NCBI GenBank assembly: GCA_045537915.1
Contig: JAZSQK010000010.1
Coordinates: 1 to 64,000, forward strand
Direction: 5' to 3'
DNA: 64,000 nucleotides
Source: SFWF01 sp045537915
GTDB lineage: Bacteria > Bacillota > Clostridia > Oscillospirales > Acutalibacteraceae
Shown: piece by piece, positions 8,209 through 17,058 of the stretch
Numbering within the stretch: the first letter of the stretch is position 1
How the letters are laid out: each line of letters opens with the position of its first letter
Notes under the pieces: generated by a model
The model's database searches: none
What the model saw: the letters and a program-made list of their open reading frames with translations, nothing else
Told to the model about the DNA's origin: nothing
Program-made: the position numbers and the translations under genes

Positions 8209-9471
8209 TTAGAAAAGTATTACAAGGAATTGTGATACAAGAACAACTGCTATCAGGGCTATCGGATAGGTTGCAGCATAAGCAGCGGCAACATCCTCTG
8301 TTCCTGCGGTTTTGATAAGTGTTCCGAGGGCAGGTGTGCTTGTCATGCCACCGGTAATTGAACCGAGGTTGTTAAGCAGACTGAGCTTAAGCACATATTT
8401 TGCAAACAGATATCCGATAATCATCGGAACTATAGTCATTACTATTCCGTAGACAAAGTACATCGGGTCAAAGTTTGCTACAAACTCTGCGCCTCCGGGA
8501 ATTCCTGCACCAACGAGGAACAGCACAAGTCCTAATTCTCTGAAAAGTTTGAGGGTGCTCTGATTTGGCATAATGCTCACCGAGCCTACACGTCCAAAGT
8601 GTCCGAGGATGAGGCTTACAAGCAGACAGCCGCCCGTTGTGGTCAGCGAGAAACAGGTTCCGCTAAGTCCTTGGTTTGAGAGAGGTATCTTTATCTGACC
8701 TACAAATGTTCCAAGCACTGCGGCAAGTGAAAAGGCCGCTATGCCCATATGGTCAAGTTCGAAAAGCTTGGCTACTACTTTTGCTTTATCATCTTCCTCC
8801 TTGACTACAAGTTTTGCTCTTTCTTCATCCATATTAGCTTTGCTGAGCTTAGGAATTATCTGAACAAAGAGGACAACTCCTATTACGCCGAAGATATACG
8901 CTATACCGTGGCCAACCGAAACAAGACCTGTAAACTCCGGGGCAACGGTTGCCTTTGCTGCCGAAAAAGCAGGTGTTGATGTCAGTGAACCTGACAGCAA
9001 TCCTACTATCATTGCTACAAAGCCGTCCTGGCTTTCTATTGTTGCGCCATAGCCAACCAGTTCGCCTGCATAAATACAACCAGCTGCAGAAAGTCCGCCG
9101 GCGATAATGATTATAAGACCAAGCAGCACATAGGACTTAAAGTTCTTTTTGAAATTGCCAAAAAACTTTGGTCCTGCAATATAGCCTACAGAGGTCACAA
9201 AAAGCACAAGTCCGAGGCTTTCGATTATTGAAAGTCCGCCAGAGAAGTCATAGGGTTTTGCAGAGCCGCTAAAAAGAAGCTCTCCTCCATCCCCTATTCC
9301 AAAGAAAAGGGCTCCGAAGACAAGGGCTATTATAAAAACCCCTGCATCTCCAAGAGAAATGCCCTTTATTGTAATTCTTCCAAGGGCGTATCCTACAAAG
9401 AGGACCGAGAAAGCCACAAATAAAAGGGTTGAAATATTACTTATAGAAATAACACCATTAAAAAGACTCAT
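8209..9471 (-). CDS. AspT/YbjL-family (AAE) transporter, probable dicarboxylate/succinate exporter
   Basis: This 420-residue membrane protein has about ten or eleven transmembrane segments and two copies of the AAE signature, GSLTSTPAF (about 161-169) and GGMTSTPALG near the C-terminus, typical of the Asp-Al_Ex duplication domain. Characterised members are the aspartate:alanine antiporter AspT and the succinate exporter SucE of Corynebacterium. The central TrkA_C domains of those proteins are missing; only a short charged loop (about 214-240) joins the halves. It is the last gene of the fumarate-reduction operon, so export of succinate, perhaps in exchange for another dicarboxylate, is the likeliest job (inference from context). 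AAGGAG precedes the ATG. Confidence 0.8.
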   Translation of the reverse strand: MSLFNGVISISNISTLLFVAFSVLFVGYALGRITIKGISLGDAGVFIIALVFGALFFGIGDGGELLFSGSAKPYDFSGGLSIIESLGLVLFVTSVGYIAGPKFFGNFKKNFKSYVLLGLIIIIAGGLSAAGCIYAGELVGYGATIESQDGFVAMIVGLLSGSLTSTPAFSAAKATVAPEFTGLVSVGHGIAYIFGVIGVVLFVQIIPKLSKANMDEERAKLVVKEEDDKAKVVAKLFELDHMGIAAFSLAAVLGTFVGQIKIPLSNQGLSGTCFSLTTTGGCLLVSLILGHFGRVGSVSIMPNQSTLKLFRELGLVLFLVGAGIPGGAEFVANFDPMYFVYGIVMTIVPMIIGYLFAKYVLKLSLLNNLGSITGGMTSTPALGTLIKTAGTEDVAAAYAATYPIALIAVVLVSQFLVILF

Positions 9472-9492
9472 TTAAAAAGACTCCTTTTCGCC

Positions 9493-11091
9493 TTAAACCT
9501 TACGGGTATAGTCGGGAAGCAGCTTGGGCGATACGGTTGCAGTTTCGATTCCTGCAGACTTAATCTGGTTTTCAAACTCTTCAATATGTGAAAGGGTAAG
9601 TTTGCCTACCTTTACATTTTTAGCCTTGGCAGCCGCATTCATACCTGCGCTTCTGCCGAAAACGATGATATCAAGAAGAGAGTTGCCCATAAGGCGATTT
9701 CTTCCGTGAATTCCTCCTACCGCTTCTCCTGCTACAAACAGATTTTCAACATTTGTAGTCATACAGTCAGAGCCGATATCAAGGCCGCCGTTCTGGTAGT
9801 GGAGTGTGGGGTAAACAAGAATGGGCTCCTTACGAATGTCGATTCCGTATTTTTCAAACATTCTCCACATTGCAGGAATTCTCTTCATAATGGTTCCCTC
9901 TCCGCCGATCTTTTCAATCATAGGAGTATCAAGCCATACGCCCTTGCCGTTGCCGGTTTCTACGCCGTTGTTTCTCTCGTTACATTCACGGATAATTGAG
10001 GCTGCAGAAACATCTCTGGTTTCGAGCGGATGCATAAACACCTCGCCCTTTTCATTAACCAGCTTTGCGCCCAGAGAGCGAACCTTCTCGGTAACAAGCG
10101 CACCGAAAATCTGCTCTGGATATGCAACACCTGTAGGATGATACTGCAGAGTTTCGGCATAAAGCAGCTTTGCGCCTACCCTGTAGCCAAGAACAAGGCC
10201 GTCAGCCGTTGCGCCGTAATGGTTAGAAGTCGGGAAGCCCTGATAGTGCATACGTCCTGCGCCGCCCGTTGCAATAATAACCGTTTTAGCTTTTGCAACA
10301 AGCAGTTCCTTGGTTTCCATATTCATAAGCACTGCGCCGGCAGCATTGCCGTTTTCATCCAAGATAAGCTCAACCGCAGCAGTAAAATCAACTACCGGAA
10401 TATTGCGGTTAAAGACCTCATCACGAAGGGTTCTCATTATTTCGGCACCCGAATAGTCCTTTGCGGCGTGCATACGCTTACGGGAGGTTCCTCCGCCGTG
10501 GGTTGTAACCATTGTGCCGTCGGCATCCTTATCGAACTCAACCCCTAAATTGCTTAGCCACTGAATTGCCTCTGGAGCATCGCAAACAAGCTTTGACAAA
10601 AGCTCTCTCTTTGCGGCAAAGTGACCGCCTCCGAAGGCATCTACAAAGTGGATTGCGGGAGAATCATTGGGCTTGTCGGCCGCCTGAATGCCGCCCTCGG
10701 CCATCATTGTGTTGGCATCGCCTATACGAAGCTTGGTAACGATCATTACGTCTGCTCCGGCTTCGTTTGCCTCAATAGCAGCCGATGCGCCTGCTCCGCC
10801 GCCGCCGATTATAAGAACATCGGTTTCATAATCGGGCGCCGAAAGGTCAACGCTTTCGGCAGTAATGCGGCTATGCGCCTGAAGAATTTCGGCTAGCTCC
10901 TTCGGCACCTTTTCTCCCTTGTTGGCGCCGATTTTAAGGACATCAAATTCTTCCTTTTTGTAGTCCGGATGGAAAGCCGCAAGAAGATCTTCCTTCTGCT
11001 TTGCTGTCATTCGGTCGGGCTCAAGAGCAATATTTTTTTCTCTTGCCGCTTCAACTGCAGCAATAGATTTCTGAAAATTTTCCGAATACAT
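9493..11091 (-). CDS. Soluble fumarate reductase / succinate dehydrogenase flavoprotein subunit
   Basis: The protein is predicted to reduce fumarate to succinate on FAD. An N-terminal extension of about 85 residues precedes the Rossmann motif DVLIIGGGGAGASAA. Active-site elements of the family are present: QYHPTG, GGGTSRKRMH, LHYQNGG (substrate His) and GRNRLMGNSL (substrate Arg). The residue that carries covalent FAD in SdhA/FrdA (His in SHT) is Asn here (GDANTMMAEGGI), so FAD is probably non-covalent. At 532 residues it lacks most of the C-terminal domain of SdhA. No membrane anchor subunit is nearby, and its partner at 11104-11778 lies just upstream. It may be closer to the thiol:fumarate reductase TfrA than to QFR. 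AAGGAGG precedes the ATG. Confidence 0.88.
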   Translation of the reverse strand: MYSENFQKSIAAVEAAREKNIALEPDRMTAKQKEDLLAAFHPDYKKEEFDVLKIGANKGEKVPKELAEILQAHSRITAESVDLSAPDYETDVLIIGGGGAGASAAIEANEAGADVMIVTKLRIGDANTMMAEGGIQAADKPNDSPAIHFVDAFGGGHFAAKRELLSKLVCDAPEAIQWLSNLGVEFDKDADGTMVTTHGGGTSRKRMHAAKDYSGAEIMRTLRDEVFNRNIPVVDFTAAVELILDENGNAAGAVLMNMETKELLVAKAKTVIIATGGAGRMHYQGFPTSNHYGATADGLVLGYRVGAKLLYAETLQYHPTGVAYPEQIFGALVTEKVRSLGAKLVNEKGEVFMHPLETRDVSAASIIRECNERNNGVETGNGKGVWLDTPMIEKIGGEGTIMKRIPAMWRMFEKYGIDIRKEPILVYPTLHYQNGGLDIGSDCMTTNVENLFVAGEAVGGIHGRNRLMGNSLLDIIVFGRSAGMNAAAKAKNVKVGKLTLSHIEEFENQIKSAGIETATVSPKLLPDYTRKV

Positions 11092-11103
11092 AAACTTTCC
11101 TCC

Positions 11104-11778
11104 TTACTTCTCGATTTCTCTGGTATTATAGAGTTCTTTCATCTCATCTATCGGCTTGTTCATAAGAGCCTCAATAAGCTCATTAAAGTCGCCGTTTTTG
11201 ATTTCCTTTACTCTATCCTCAAGATGTCCGCAACCGGGCGCAAGATATTTGCCGTTGATTCTTCTGGCAAGCATTGCAACCTGAGGGTGCGAAATTCCTG
11301 CTGGGCATCTCGCTGAGCAAACGCCGCACATTACACAGTCAAAGGACTCCTCTGCGCACTTTTCAAAATCTCCACGCTGAGCATAGGCTATGTACTGCAT
11401 AACGTTAAGCTTCTGTGTGCAGATCTTTGTACAGGCGTTACAGCCTACACAGGCATAAATTTCGGGATAAAGCTGCATCATAACCGTCTCGGTTACAGGA
11501 ATTTTTTCAATGTCATAAACCTGCTTTACAAGGGGGAAGAAGGGCAATGTTGCAATATACATATTGTCCTCAACCTTGGTCTGACAAGCAAGACAGGCCT
11601 TAAGCTCTCTGTCCCCTTTTATGCGATAAACAGTGGCACAGGCACCGCAGAAGCCGTTACGGCAACCGCAACCACGCACCAGCTGATATCCGGCATATTC
11701 CATAGCGGTCATAATCGTTAAATTTTCGGGCACTTCATACTTCTTGCCGAAAAGAAAAATGTTAACCATTTTTTCCAT
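11104..11778 (-). CDS. Fumarate reductase iron-sulfur subunit (2Fe-2S plus two 4Fe-4S), TfrB/FrdB-like
   Basis: This is the electron-transfer partner of the adjacent flavoprotein. The 224 residues start with a plant-type ferredoxin fold with 2Fe-2S cysteines (RGCGCRNGFCGAC, then KACLAC). Two 4Fe-4S motifs follow, CVGCNACTKIC and CVMCGVCSARCP. FrdB of quinol:fumarate reductase has a 3Fe-4S site and docks on a membrane anchor; here both C-terminal clusters have full Cys sets. TfrB of methanogens is similar but adds an HdrB-like CCG domain, which here is a separate gene (17435-18229). The gap to the flavoprotein gene is 12 bases. Confidence 0.85.
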   Translation of the reverse strand: MEKMVNIFLFGKKYEVPENLTIMTAMEYAGYQLVRGCGCRNGFCGACATVYRIKGDRELKACLACQTKVEDNMYIATLPFFPLVKQVYDIEKIPVTETVMMQLYPEIYACVGCNACTKICTQKLNVMQYIAYAQRGDFEKCAEESFDCVMCGVCSARCPAGISHPQVAMLARRINGKYLAPGCGHLEDRVKEIKNGDFNELIEALMNKPIDEMKELYNTREIEK

Positions 11779-11790
11779 ATTACCTCTCCT

Positions 11791-12624
11791 TTAATACTCA
11801 CTGGGAAGTTCTTCCAGCTCATCACAGCGGAAAACAGGTCCGTCTTTGCAAACATATTTAGAACCGACGTTGCATCTGCCGCACTTACCGACTCCACACT
11901 TCATTCGAAGCTCAAGAGTTGTGTAAACATTGGTTTTCTCAAAGCCGAGCGCTACAAGTCCCTCTAAAGTAAACTTTATCATTATAGGCGGTCCGCAAAG
12001 CACTGCAACCTTGTCGGTATCAAAGCCGAGTTCCTTTACAAAGTTGGGAACAAAGCCTACATGTCTGTCCCAGCCCTCCTGAGCATTATCAATAGTCAGG
12101 TGGACATTAACTCCCGCATCGGTCGACCATTCCTCAATTATTTCCTTGTAATCAAGAAGGTCGTCCTTGCTTCTTGAGCCGTATACTATATCGATTTTAC
12201 CGTAACGGTCACGGTAGTGACGGCAATAGTTAATTACCGAACGAAGAGGCGCAAGGCCCACGCCACCCGCAATGAAAAGCAGATTTTTACCTGCGAACAC
12301 ATCATCAACAGGGAAAGGCTTTCCGTAGGGTCCTCTGATTGTAATCTGCTGACCTACCTCTGCCTGATGTAACCACTCGGTAACGCAACCGCACTTCTTT
12401 ATGGAGAACTCCATAAACTCTTCGTTTGTCGGAGAGGAGGTTATAGAGAACATTGCCTCGCCCACACCGGGTACCGAAAGCATAGCGCACTGACCTGGCA
12501 TATGGTCGAATGCCTTTTTGCCGTCGGTTGTGACCACTCTGAAGGTTTTAATGTCAGGAGTGTCTATTCTGACATCAGTAATGACGCCAATCTTTGGAAT
12601 TAAGGTTTCGTCGTAGTTATTCAT
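11791..12624 (-). CDS. flxA: FlxA-like FAD/NAD(P)H-binding oxidoreductase with C-terminal 2Fe-2S site
   Basis: This ferredoxin-NADP+ reductase-fold protein is predicted to take electrons from NAD(P)H. The 277 residues include an FAD-binding beta-barrel (QCAMLSVPGVGEAMFSITS), a nucleotide-binding domain (LLFIAGGVGLAPLRS; CGPPIM) and a C-terminal cysteine cluster (MKCGVGKCGRC...C) as in sulfhydrogenase gamma, AsrB and FlxA of Flx-Hdr complexes. The start at 12624 overlaps the upstream stop in an ATGA, with GGAGG ahead of it. It is the expected NADH entry point of the Hdr-Flx module encoded upstream in the same operon. Confidence 0.85.
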   Translation of the reverse strand: MNNYDETLIPKIGVITDVRIDTPDIKTFRVVTTDGKKAFDHMPGQCAMLSVPGVGEAMFSITSSPTNEEFMEFSIKKCGCVTEWLHQAEVGQQITIRGPYGKPFPVDDVFAGKNLLFIAGGVGLAPLRSVINYCRHYRDRYGKIDIVYGSRSKDDLLDYKEIIEEWSTDAGVNVHLTIDNAQEGWDRHVGFVPNFVKELGFDTDKVAVLCGPPIMIKFTLEGLVALGFEKTNVYTTLELRMKCGVGKCGRCNVGSKYVCKDGPVFRCDELEELPSEY

Positions 12625-13646
12625 TTTCCAAGACCTCCAAGCTTCTTCATTACTTTTACTATATTCATAGAAATAGGACACCTTGAAAGGCAACGTCCGC
12701 AGCCCACACAGCTAAACAGTCCGTCATTATTTTCGGGATAATAAACAAGCTTATGCATAAAGCGTTGACGGAAACGCTCCATCTGTGTATTTCGGTTGTT
12801 TCCGTGTGCCATTCTTGTAAAATCGGAATACATACAGGAATCCCAACATCTGTAGCGGATAACTCCCTTGCCTGTGTTGAAATCCTTAATGTCATAGCAC
12901 TGGCAGGTAGGACAGACAAAGGTACATGTTCCGCAACCGAGACAGGCTTCGGACAGCTCATTCCATTCAGGCGCATTAAAGAACTTATTTGTCTTACCGC
13001 CGCCGAAGGAATCTGTCTTAAGGTCCTTAAGAGGCAGTTTTTCCATAATGGCGGAAATTTTCTTTTTCATATTATCTGCGGCATTTTCAGAGCATTCCTC
13101 GGTAATATCCGAGAGTGTCTTTAAAAGGGCCTCTCCCTTTTCGGTATTAGCCTTTAAAAACAGTTCGCTTTCATTTTTCCATACGCTGATATCCCCTGCA
13201 GGTTCGGCAGGGTCAATGCCGAAGGTTTTACAAAAACAGGTTTCGGCAGGTTTTGAACAAGCGACCGACACGAGTATGCCGTGTTCTCTCCTTGCCGCAT
13301 AAAAGCTATCGACCGGCTCACTAAGGAACACTCTGTCGAGTATATCAAAGCTCTTTACATCACAGGCTCTGATTCCGAAAATCACAAAATCCTCGGTAGC
13401 GCTTCTTGTGTCGATAACCTCGATATTTTTTCCCGAAGTCTTGAATTCCATCAGGTTTTCGGTCTGGGGGAAGAAGAAATCCTTGGGACTTCTTACGGTA
13501 TTGAGGGCATTGCTCCAGGTTGTGCCCTCCTCCCACTTTTTGAAGGCGGCGGTGCCGTCATTCTGGTCTACAGGAAGATAAAGGGTGGCACTCTCGGCAA
13601 TTCTTTCAAAAAGAGTATTTACAGAGTCAAGAGAACATTTACGCAT
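12621..13646 (-). CDS. 4Fe-4S dicluster protein, AsrA / FlxB-like
   Basis: An iron-sulfur protein of 341 residues related to anaerobic sulfite reductase subunit A and sulfhydrogenase beta. The N-terminal half contains FGIRACDVKSFDILD and two conserved Cys (SVACSKPAETCFC). The C-terminal half has two 4Fe-4S motifs, CLGCGTCTFVCPTCQC and CVGCGRCLSRCPI. The start ATG at 13646 has AGGAGG eight bases upstream and overlaps the preceding gene by eight bases. Its position directly before the FlxA-like gene matches the usual AsrA-AsrB pairing, so it probably relays electrons from FlxA toward FlxD and HdrA. FlxB is my best match; the FlxB/FlxC naming is not certain. Confidence 0.8.
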   Translation of the reverse strand: MRKCSLDSVNTLFERIAESATLYLPVDQNDGTAAFKKWEEGTTWSNALNTVRSPKDFFFPQTENLMEFKTSGKNIEVIDTRSATEDFVIFGIRACDVKSFDILDRVFLSEPVDSFYAARREHGILVSVACSKPAETCFCKTFGIDPAEPAGDISVWKNESELFLKANTEKGEALLKTLSDITEECSENAADNMKKKISAIMEKLPLKDLKTDSFGGGKTNKFFNAPEWNELSEACLGCGTCTFVCPTCQCYDIKDFNTGKGVIRYRCWDSCMYSDFTRMAHGNNRNTQMERFRQRFMHKLVYYPENNDGLFSCVGCGRCLSRCPISMNIVKVMKKLGGLGK

Positions 13647-14637
13647 CGGTATTCCTCCTCTCAAAAGCCTCGCCGGGTTCGATATCCTCGGTGGTATAGT
13701 CGACAAGCGGCGCTCTGGAGCCTACCTCGGCTCCAGCCTGATATTCTCCGTAAAATTCATTTATATCCTTAATAAACTTGCGGTTTAAAAGATGTAGAGG
13801 AATATTCTGCGGACAAACTCTTGAACATTCGCCACAGTCGGTACAACGTCCCGCAACATGATAGGCTCTGATAATATGGAACATCTTTTCTTCAAAGCTG
13901 TTTGCAGGAGATTTGTTTTCAACCCCCGAATCAGCGTTTCCAAAGACACACTTTTCGCAGGTACAGGCAGGACATACGTCACGACAGGCATTGCAGCGGA
14001 TACAGCGTGAAAGCTCATTCTGCCAGAAGGCAAATCTTTCTTCCGCCGTCATTGCCTCAAGTTTTGCAACCTCGTCAAAGCGGTTTGAATCCAGAATCTC
14101 GCCCTCCTCGCCGAGCAGCTCGTCATAGGCGACATGCTTTTTGCTCTTGCAGTTTAGGCATCTTTCGGCAAGAACATCCTTTATATCAATCAGAACAGGC
14201 TCATCATCATAAAGGGTTGTAACAGAAAGTTTATCCCCTACCGATTCTATCGAAGAGATTCCCTCCCCTGCTACCGCCTTTACCTTTGCTATATCAACCA
14301 TTCCCTCACAGCCAACGCCGACGGCATAGACCTTTTCTCTGTCAAAACGGTGCTCGGTCAGAAGCTGATTAAAGCTATATGTATCGCAGGGCTTTAAGAA
14401 AACGAGTATCTTACCCTCTGTTTTCTGGGTTTTTGAAACGAGATATTTTGAGAAGTTTGCTCCGCAAAAATCGTTCCATACAAAATTTTCTCTGATTTCT
14501 TGCTCGGTAGTGAAAACGGCGGGTGTAATATCGTAATCGAACTCGCCCTTACTCCAACCGAGAATAGCGGTCACGGTTCCCTCTTTGAGTAAAGAAACCG
14601 CCCTTTCAACCAGTTGTTCACGGGTTACTTTTTGCAT
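13639..14637 (-). CDS. 4Fe-4S dicluster protein of the Flx module (FlxC-like)
   Basis: A 332-residue iron-sulfur protein whose first part resembles F420-hydrogenase beta-like domains (KILVFLKPCDTYSFNQLL; CEGMVDIAKV). It carries many cysteines: CLNCKSKKH, CIRCNACRDVCPACTCEKC and CTDCGECSRVCPQN, enough for at least two 4Fe-4S clusters. The start at 14637 is preceded by GGAGG and overlaps flxD by 13 bases. Gene order hdrB-hdrC-hdrA-flxD-this-flxB-flxA matches the Flx-Hdr loci known from sulfate reducers and other anaerobes. The exact role within the complex is unknown. Confidence 0.75.
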   Translation of the reverse strand: MQKVTREQLVERAVSLLKEGTVTAILGWSKGEFDYDITPAVFTTEQEIRENFVWNDFCGANFSKYLVSKTQKTEGKILVFLKPCDTYSFNQLLTEHRFDREKVYAVGVGCEGMVDIAKVKAVAGEGISSIESVGDKLSVTTLYDDEPVLIDIKDVLAERCLNCKSKKHVAYDELLGEEGEILDSNRFDEVAKLEAMTAEERFAFWQNELSRCIRCNACRDVCPACTCEKCVFGNADSGVENKSPANSFEEKMFHIIRAYHVAGRCTDCGECSRVCPQNIPLHLLNRKFIKDINEFYGEYQAGAEVGSRAPLVDYTTEDIEPGEAFERRNTDA

Positions 14638-15059
14638 CTCAGGTCCTCCAATCTCTTGTTTTCTCCAAGACCTGCTACCGTCTTTACAAAGTCATTCATA
14701 GTGGCTGCAAATTTTGCGCCCTCTGCCGCAGAAACCCACTCAACACGGGTTCTTTCCTTCTCAATTCCGAGAAAATCAAGCATTGAGAAGAGGGCGGTCA
14801 TTCGGCGGCGTGTATAGTAGTTGCCCGAGGTGTAGTGACAGTCTCCCGGGTGGCAACCGCAGATTATAACTCCGTCTGCGCCCCTCTGGAATGCCCTAAG
14901 GACAAACATTGGGTTAACACGACAAGAACAGGGTACTCTGATTATCTTAACATCGGCAGGATAATTAAGGCGGTTGTTTCCTGCAAGGTCGGCTCCGGCA
15001 TAGGAGCACCAGTTACAACAAAAAGCAACAATCAAGGGCTTATATTCATTTACTTGCAT
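14625..15059 (-). CDS. MvhD/FlxD-type 2Fe-2S electron transfer subunit
   Basis: The 144-residue protein matches MvhD, the subunit that hands electrons to HdrA in Mvh-Hdr and Flx-Hdr complexes. Visible signatures are FCCNWCSYAGADLAG near the N-terminus, VPCSCRVNP and GVIICGCHPGDCHY, which hold the 2Fe-2S ligands, followed by the helical C-terminal part. The start chosen is the ATG at 15059, which places it ten bases inside the end of hdrA; the overlap suggests translational coupling. Confidence 0.88.
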   Translation of the reverse strand: MQVNEYKPLIVAFCCNWCSYAGADLAGNNRLNYPADVKIIRVPCSCRVNPMFVLRAFQRGADGVIICGCHPGDCHYTSGNYYTRRRMTALFSMLDFLGIEKERTRVEWVSAAEGAKFAATMNDFVKTVAGLGENKRLEDLRCKK

Positions 15060-17044
15060 ATTGCATCTACCTCCGCCATAATCTGTCGGCTTGCAAAGCC
15101 TCTGAGGTCCATCGCTCCCGAAGGACAGGCAACCGTACAAGCACCGCAGCCCTGACAAACAGCAGGATTAACCACCGCTACCCTTCTGGTCTTGGTTGTT
15201 CTGTCGGGCATACGGAAATCCTTATCCTCATAGGAAATAGCGCCGTAAGGGCAAACTCTTTCGCAAGAGGAGCAGCCGTTACACATAAGCTCATTACTAC
15301 TTGCTATACAGGGGTTGCCCATAAGCTTATCCTTGGCAAGAAGTCCTATTACCTTGGATGCCGCAGCGCCCGCCTGAGAAACAGTTTCGGGGATATCCTT
15401 CGGTCCCTGACAGGCTCCCGACAGGAAAACTCCCGCAGTCGGACTCTCAACCGGTCTGAGCTTGGGGTGAGCCTCGGTAAAGAAGTCATTTGTATCCATA
15501 CTTGCAGTCAGCATTGTGGCTAACGGACGGGCCGATTTATCGGGCTCTATAGCCGCCGCTAAGACCACCAGATCGGCATCTATATGGAGCTGCTTGTTAT
15601 TAAGAAGGTCTGAAGCCTGAACCAAAAGCTTATCTCCCTGAGGAGTTACCTTTCCGACCATTCCCTTTATGTATTTTACGCCATACTCTTCAACTGCACG
15701 ACGGTAAAACTCATCAAAGTTCTTACCCGGAGTTCTTACATCTATATAGAATACATAAACCTCGGTATCGGGATATTTATCCCTTGTGAGCATTGCGTGT
15801 TTTGCAGTATACATACAGCAGATTTTAGAGCAATACTCCTTTCCCTTCTCGGCGCAGGAATCACAGCGTGAACCCACACACTGAACAAAGACTATTGTAT
15901 GGGGGTGCTTACCGTCAGATGGGCGTACAAGCTTTCCTGCAGAGGGTCCTGCCGCATTCGTAAGACGCTCAAACTCGAGAGAGGTAATAACATCCTTCGA
16001 CTGACTGTAGGCAAACTCGTCAAATTTATCAAGGCTAATCGGATTAAAGCCTGTCGCAACCACGATGGCGCCGTATTTTTCCTCTATATACTCGTCCTTC
16101 TGGGTATAATCTATAGCCCCTGCGGTACAAACTCTGGCGCAAAGGCCGCACTTTCCGTTTTTAAGCATATTACAGGCGTTCGGGTCAATAGTAGCAACCT
16201 TTGGAACTGCCTGTGCAAAGGGAATATAGATTGCGCTTCGGTTATCCATACCGAGATTAAACTCGTTAGGAATTTTCTTCATAGGACATTTTTCAACACA
16301 GGCTCCGCATCCTGTACAAACGTCCTCTTTAACATAACGGGCATTCTTCTTGATTGTAACGTCAAAGTTACCAACAAAGCCCTTTATTTCAGATACCTCA
16401 CTATAGGAGAAAATTCTGATTTTCTCATTCTGCGCAACATCAACCATTTTAGGTGTGAGGATACATGCCGCACAGTCAAGGGTCGGGAAGGTTTTGTCAA
16501 GCTGAGCCATCTTTCCGCCGATTGTGGGCTTTGTTTCAACTATATCAACAGGAAAACCTGCATCGGCAATATCAAGTGCAGTCTGAATACCTGCAATACC
16601 GCCACCGATAACAAGCGCCCTCTTTGTTACGGGAGATTCTCCAGGTGTAAGAGGTGTGTTAAGGTTAACCTTTGCTATTGCGGCTCTTCCGAGTATGATT
16701 GCCTTTTCGGTACCTGTTGCAATATCCTTATGTACCCAGGAGCACTGCTCACGGATATTGGCAATTTCAACCATATAAGGATTGAGTCCCGCAGCAGCGG
16801 CAGTCTTACGGAAGGTTGCCTCGTGCATTCTCGGAGAGCAGGAGCAGACAACGATTCCCGTAAGCTTATGCTCGGCAACCGCTTCCTTTATCATATCCTG
16901 TCCTGCCTGAGAACACATATACTGATAATTGGTGGAAAAGACGACGCCCGGCTCGTTTTTCAAGGCTTCAGACACTGCCTGTACATCTACAGTACCCGCA
17001 ATATTGCTTCCGCACCAACATACAAAAACACCAACTCTTTGCAT
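15050..17044 (-). CDS. hdrA: HdrA, flavin-bifurcating subunit of a heterodisulfide reductase-like complex
   Basis: HdrA contains the FAD that bifurcates electrons between a high-potential acceptor (through HdrBC) and low-potential ferredoxin. The 664 residues show an N-terminal Cys domain (VCWCGSN), an FAD motif (VIGGGIAGIQTALD, about 143-156), the HdrA stretch LDCAACILTPKM and four ferredoxin-type clusters: CTGCGACVEKCP, CGLCARVC, CNGCSSCERVCP and CQGCGACTVACP. No selenocysteine position is evident. hdrC and hdrB lie upstream and flxD downstream, giving a complete HdrABC-Flx set. In this operon the high-potential side is likely coupled to fumarate reduction (inference). Confidence 0.93.
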   Translation of the reverse strand: MQRVGVFVCWCGSNIAGTVDVQAVSEALKNEPGVVFSTNYQYMCSQAGQDMIKEAVAEHKLTGIVVCSCSPRMHEATFRKTAAAAGLNPYMVEIANIREQCSWVHKDIATGTEKAIILGRAAIAKVNLNTPLTPGESPVTKRALVIGGGIAGIQTALDIADAGFPVDIVETKPTIGGKMAQLDKTFPTLDCAACILTPKMVDVAQNEKIRIFSYSEVSEIKGFVGNFDVTIKKNARYVKEDVCTGCGACVEKCPMKKIPNEFNLGMDNRSAIYIPFAQAVPKVATIDPNACNMLKNGKCGLCARVCTAGAIDYTQKDEYIEEKYGAIVVATGFNPISLDKFDEFAYSQSKDVITSLEFERLTNAAGPSAGKLVRPSDGKHPHTIVFVQCVGSRCDSCAEKGKEYCSKICCMYTAKHAMLTRDKYPDTEVYVFYIDVRTPGKNFDEFYRRAVEEYGVKYIKGMVGKVTPQGDKLLVQASDLLNNKQLHIDADLVVLAAAIEPDKSARPLATMLTASMDTNDFFTEAHPKLRPVESPTAGVFLSGACQGPKDIPETVSQAGAAASKVIGLLAKDKLMGNPCIASSNELMCNGCSSCERVCPYGAISYEDKDFRMPDRTTKTRRVAVVNPAVCQGCGACTVACPSGAMDLRGFASRQIMAEVDAICK

Positions 17045-17058
17045 TAGTCCTTTCCTCC

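Noticed and set aside
15050..17044. Selenocysteine in HdrA
   Set aside because: The conserved positions are encoded by Cys codons, and no in-frame TGA or SECIS-like hairpin was seen.
15899..17047. Open plus-strand frame of 382 codons opposite hdrA
   Set aside because: It lies entirely antisense to hdrA, has no ribosome binding site and its translation has no domain; it mirrors the codon usage of the real gene.
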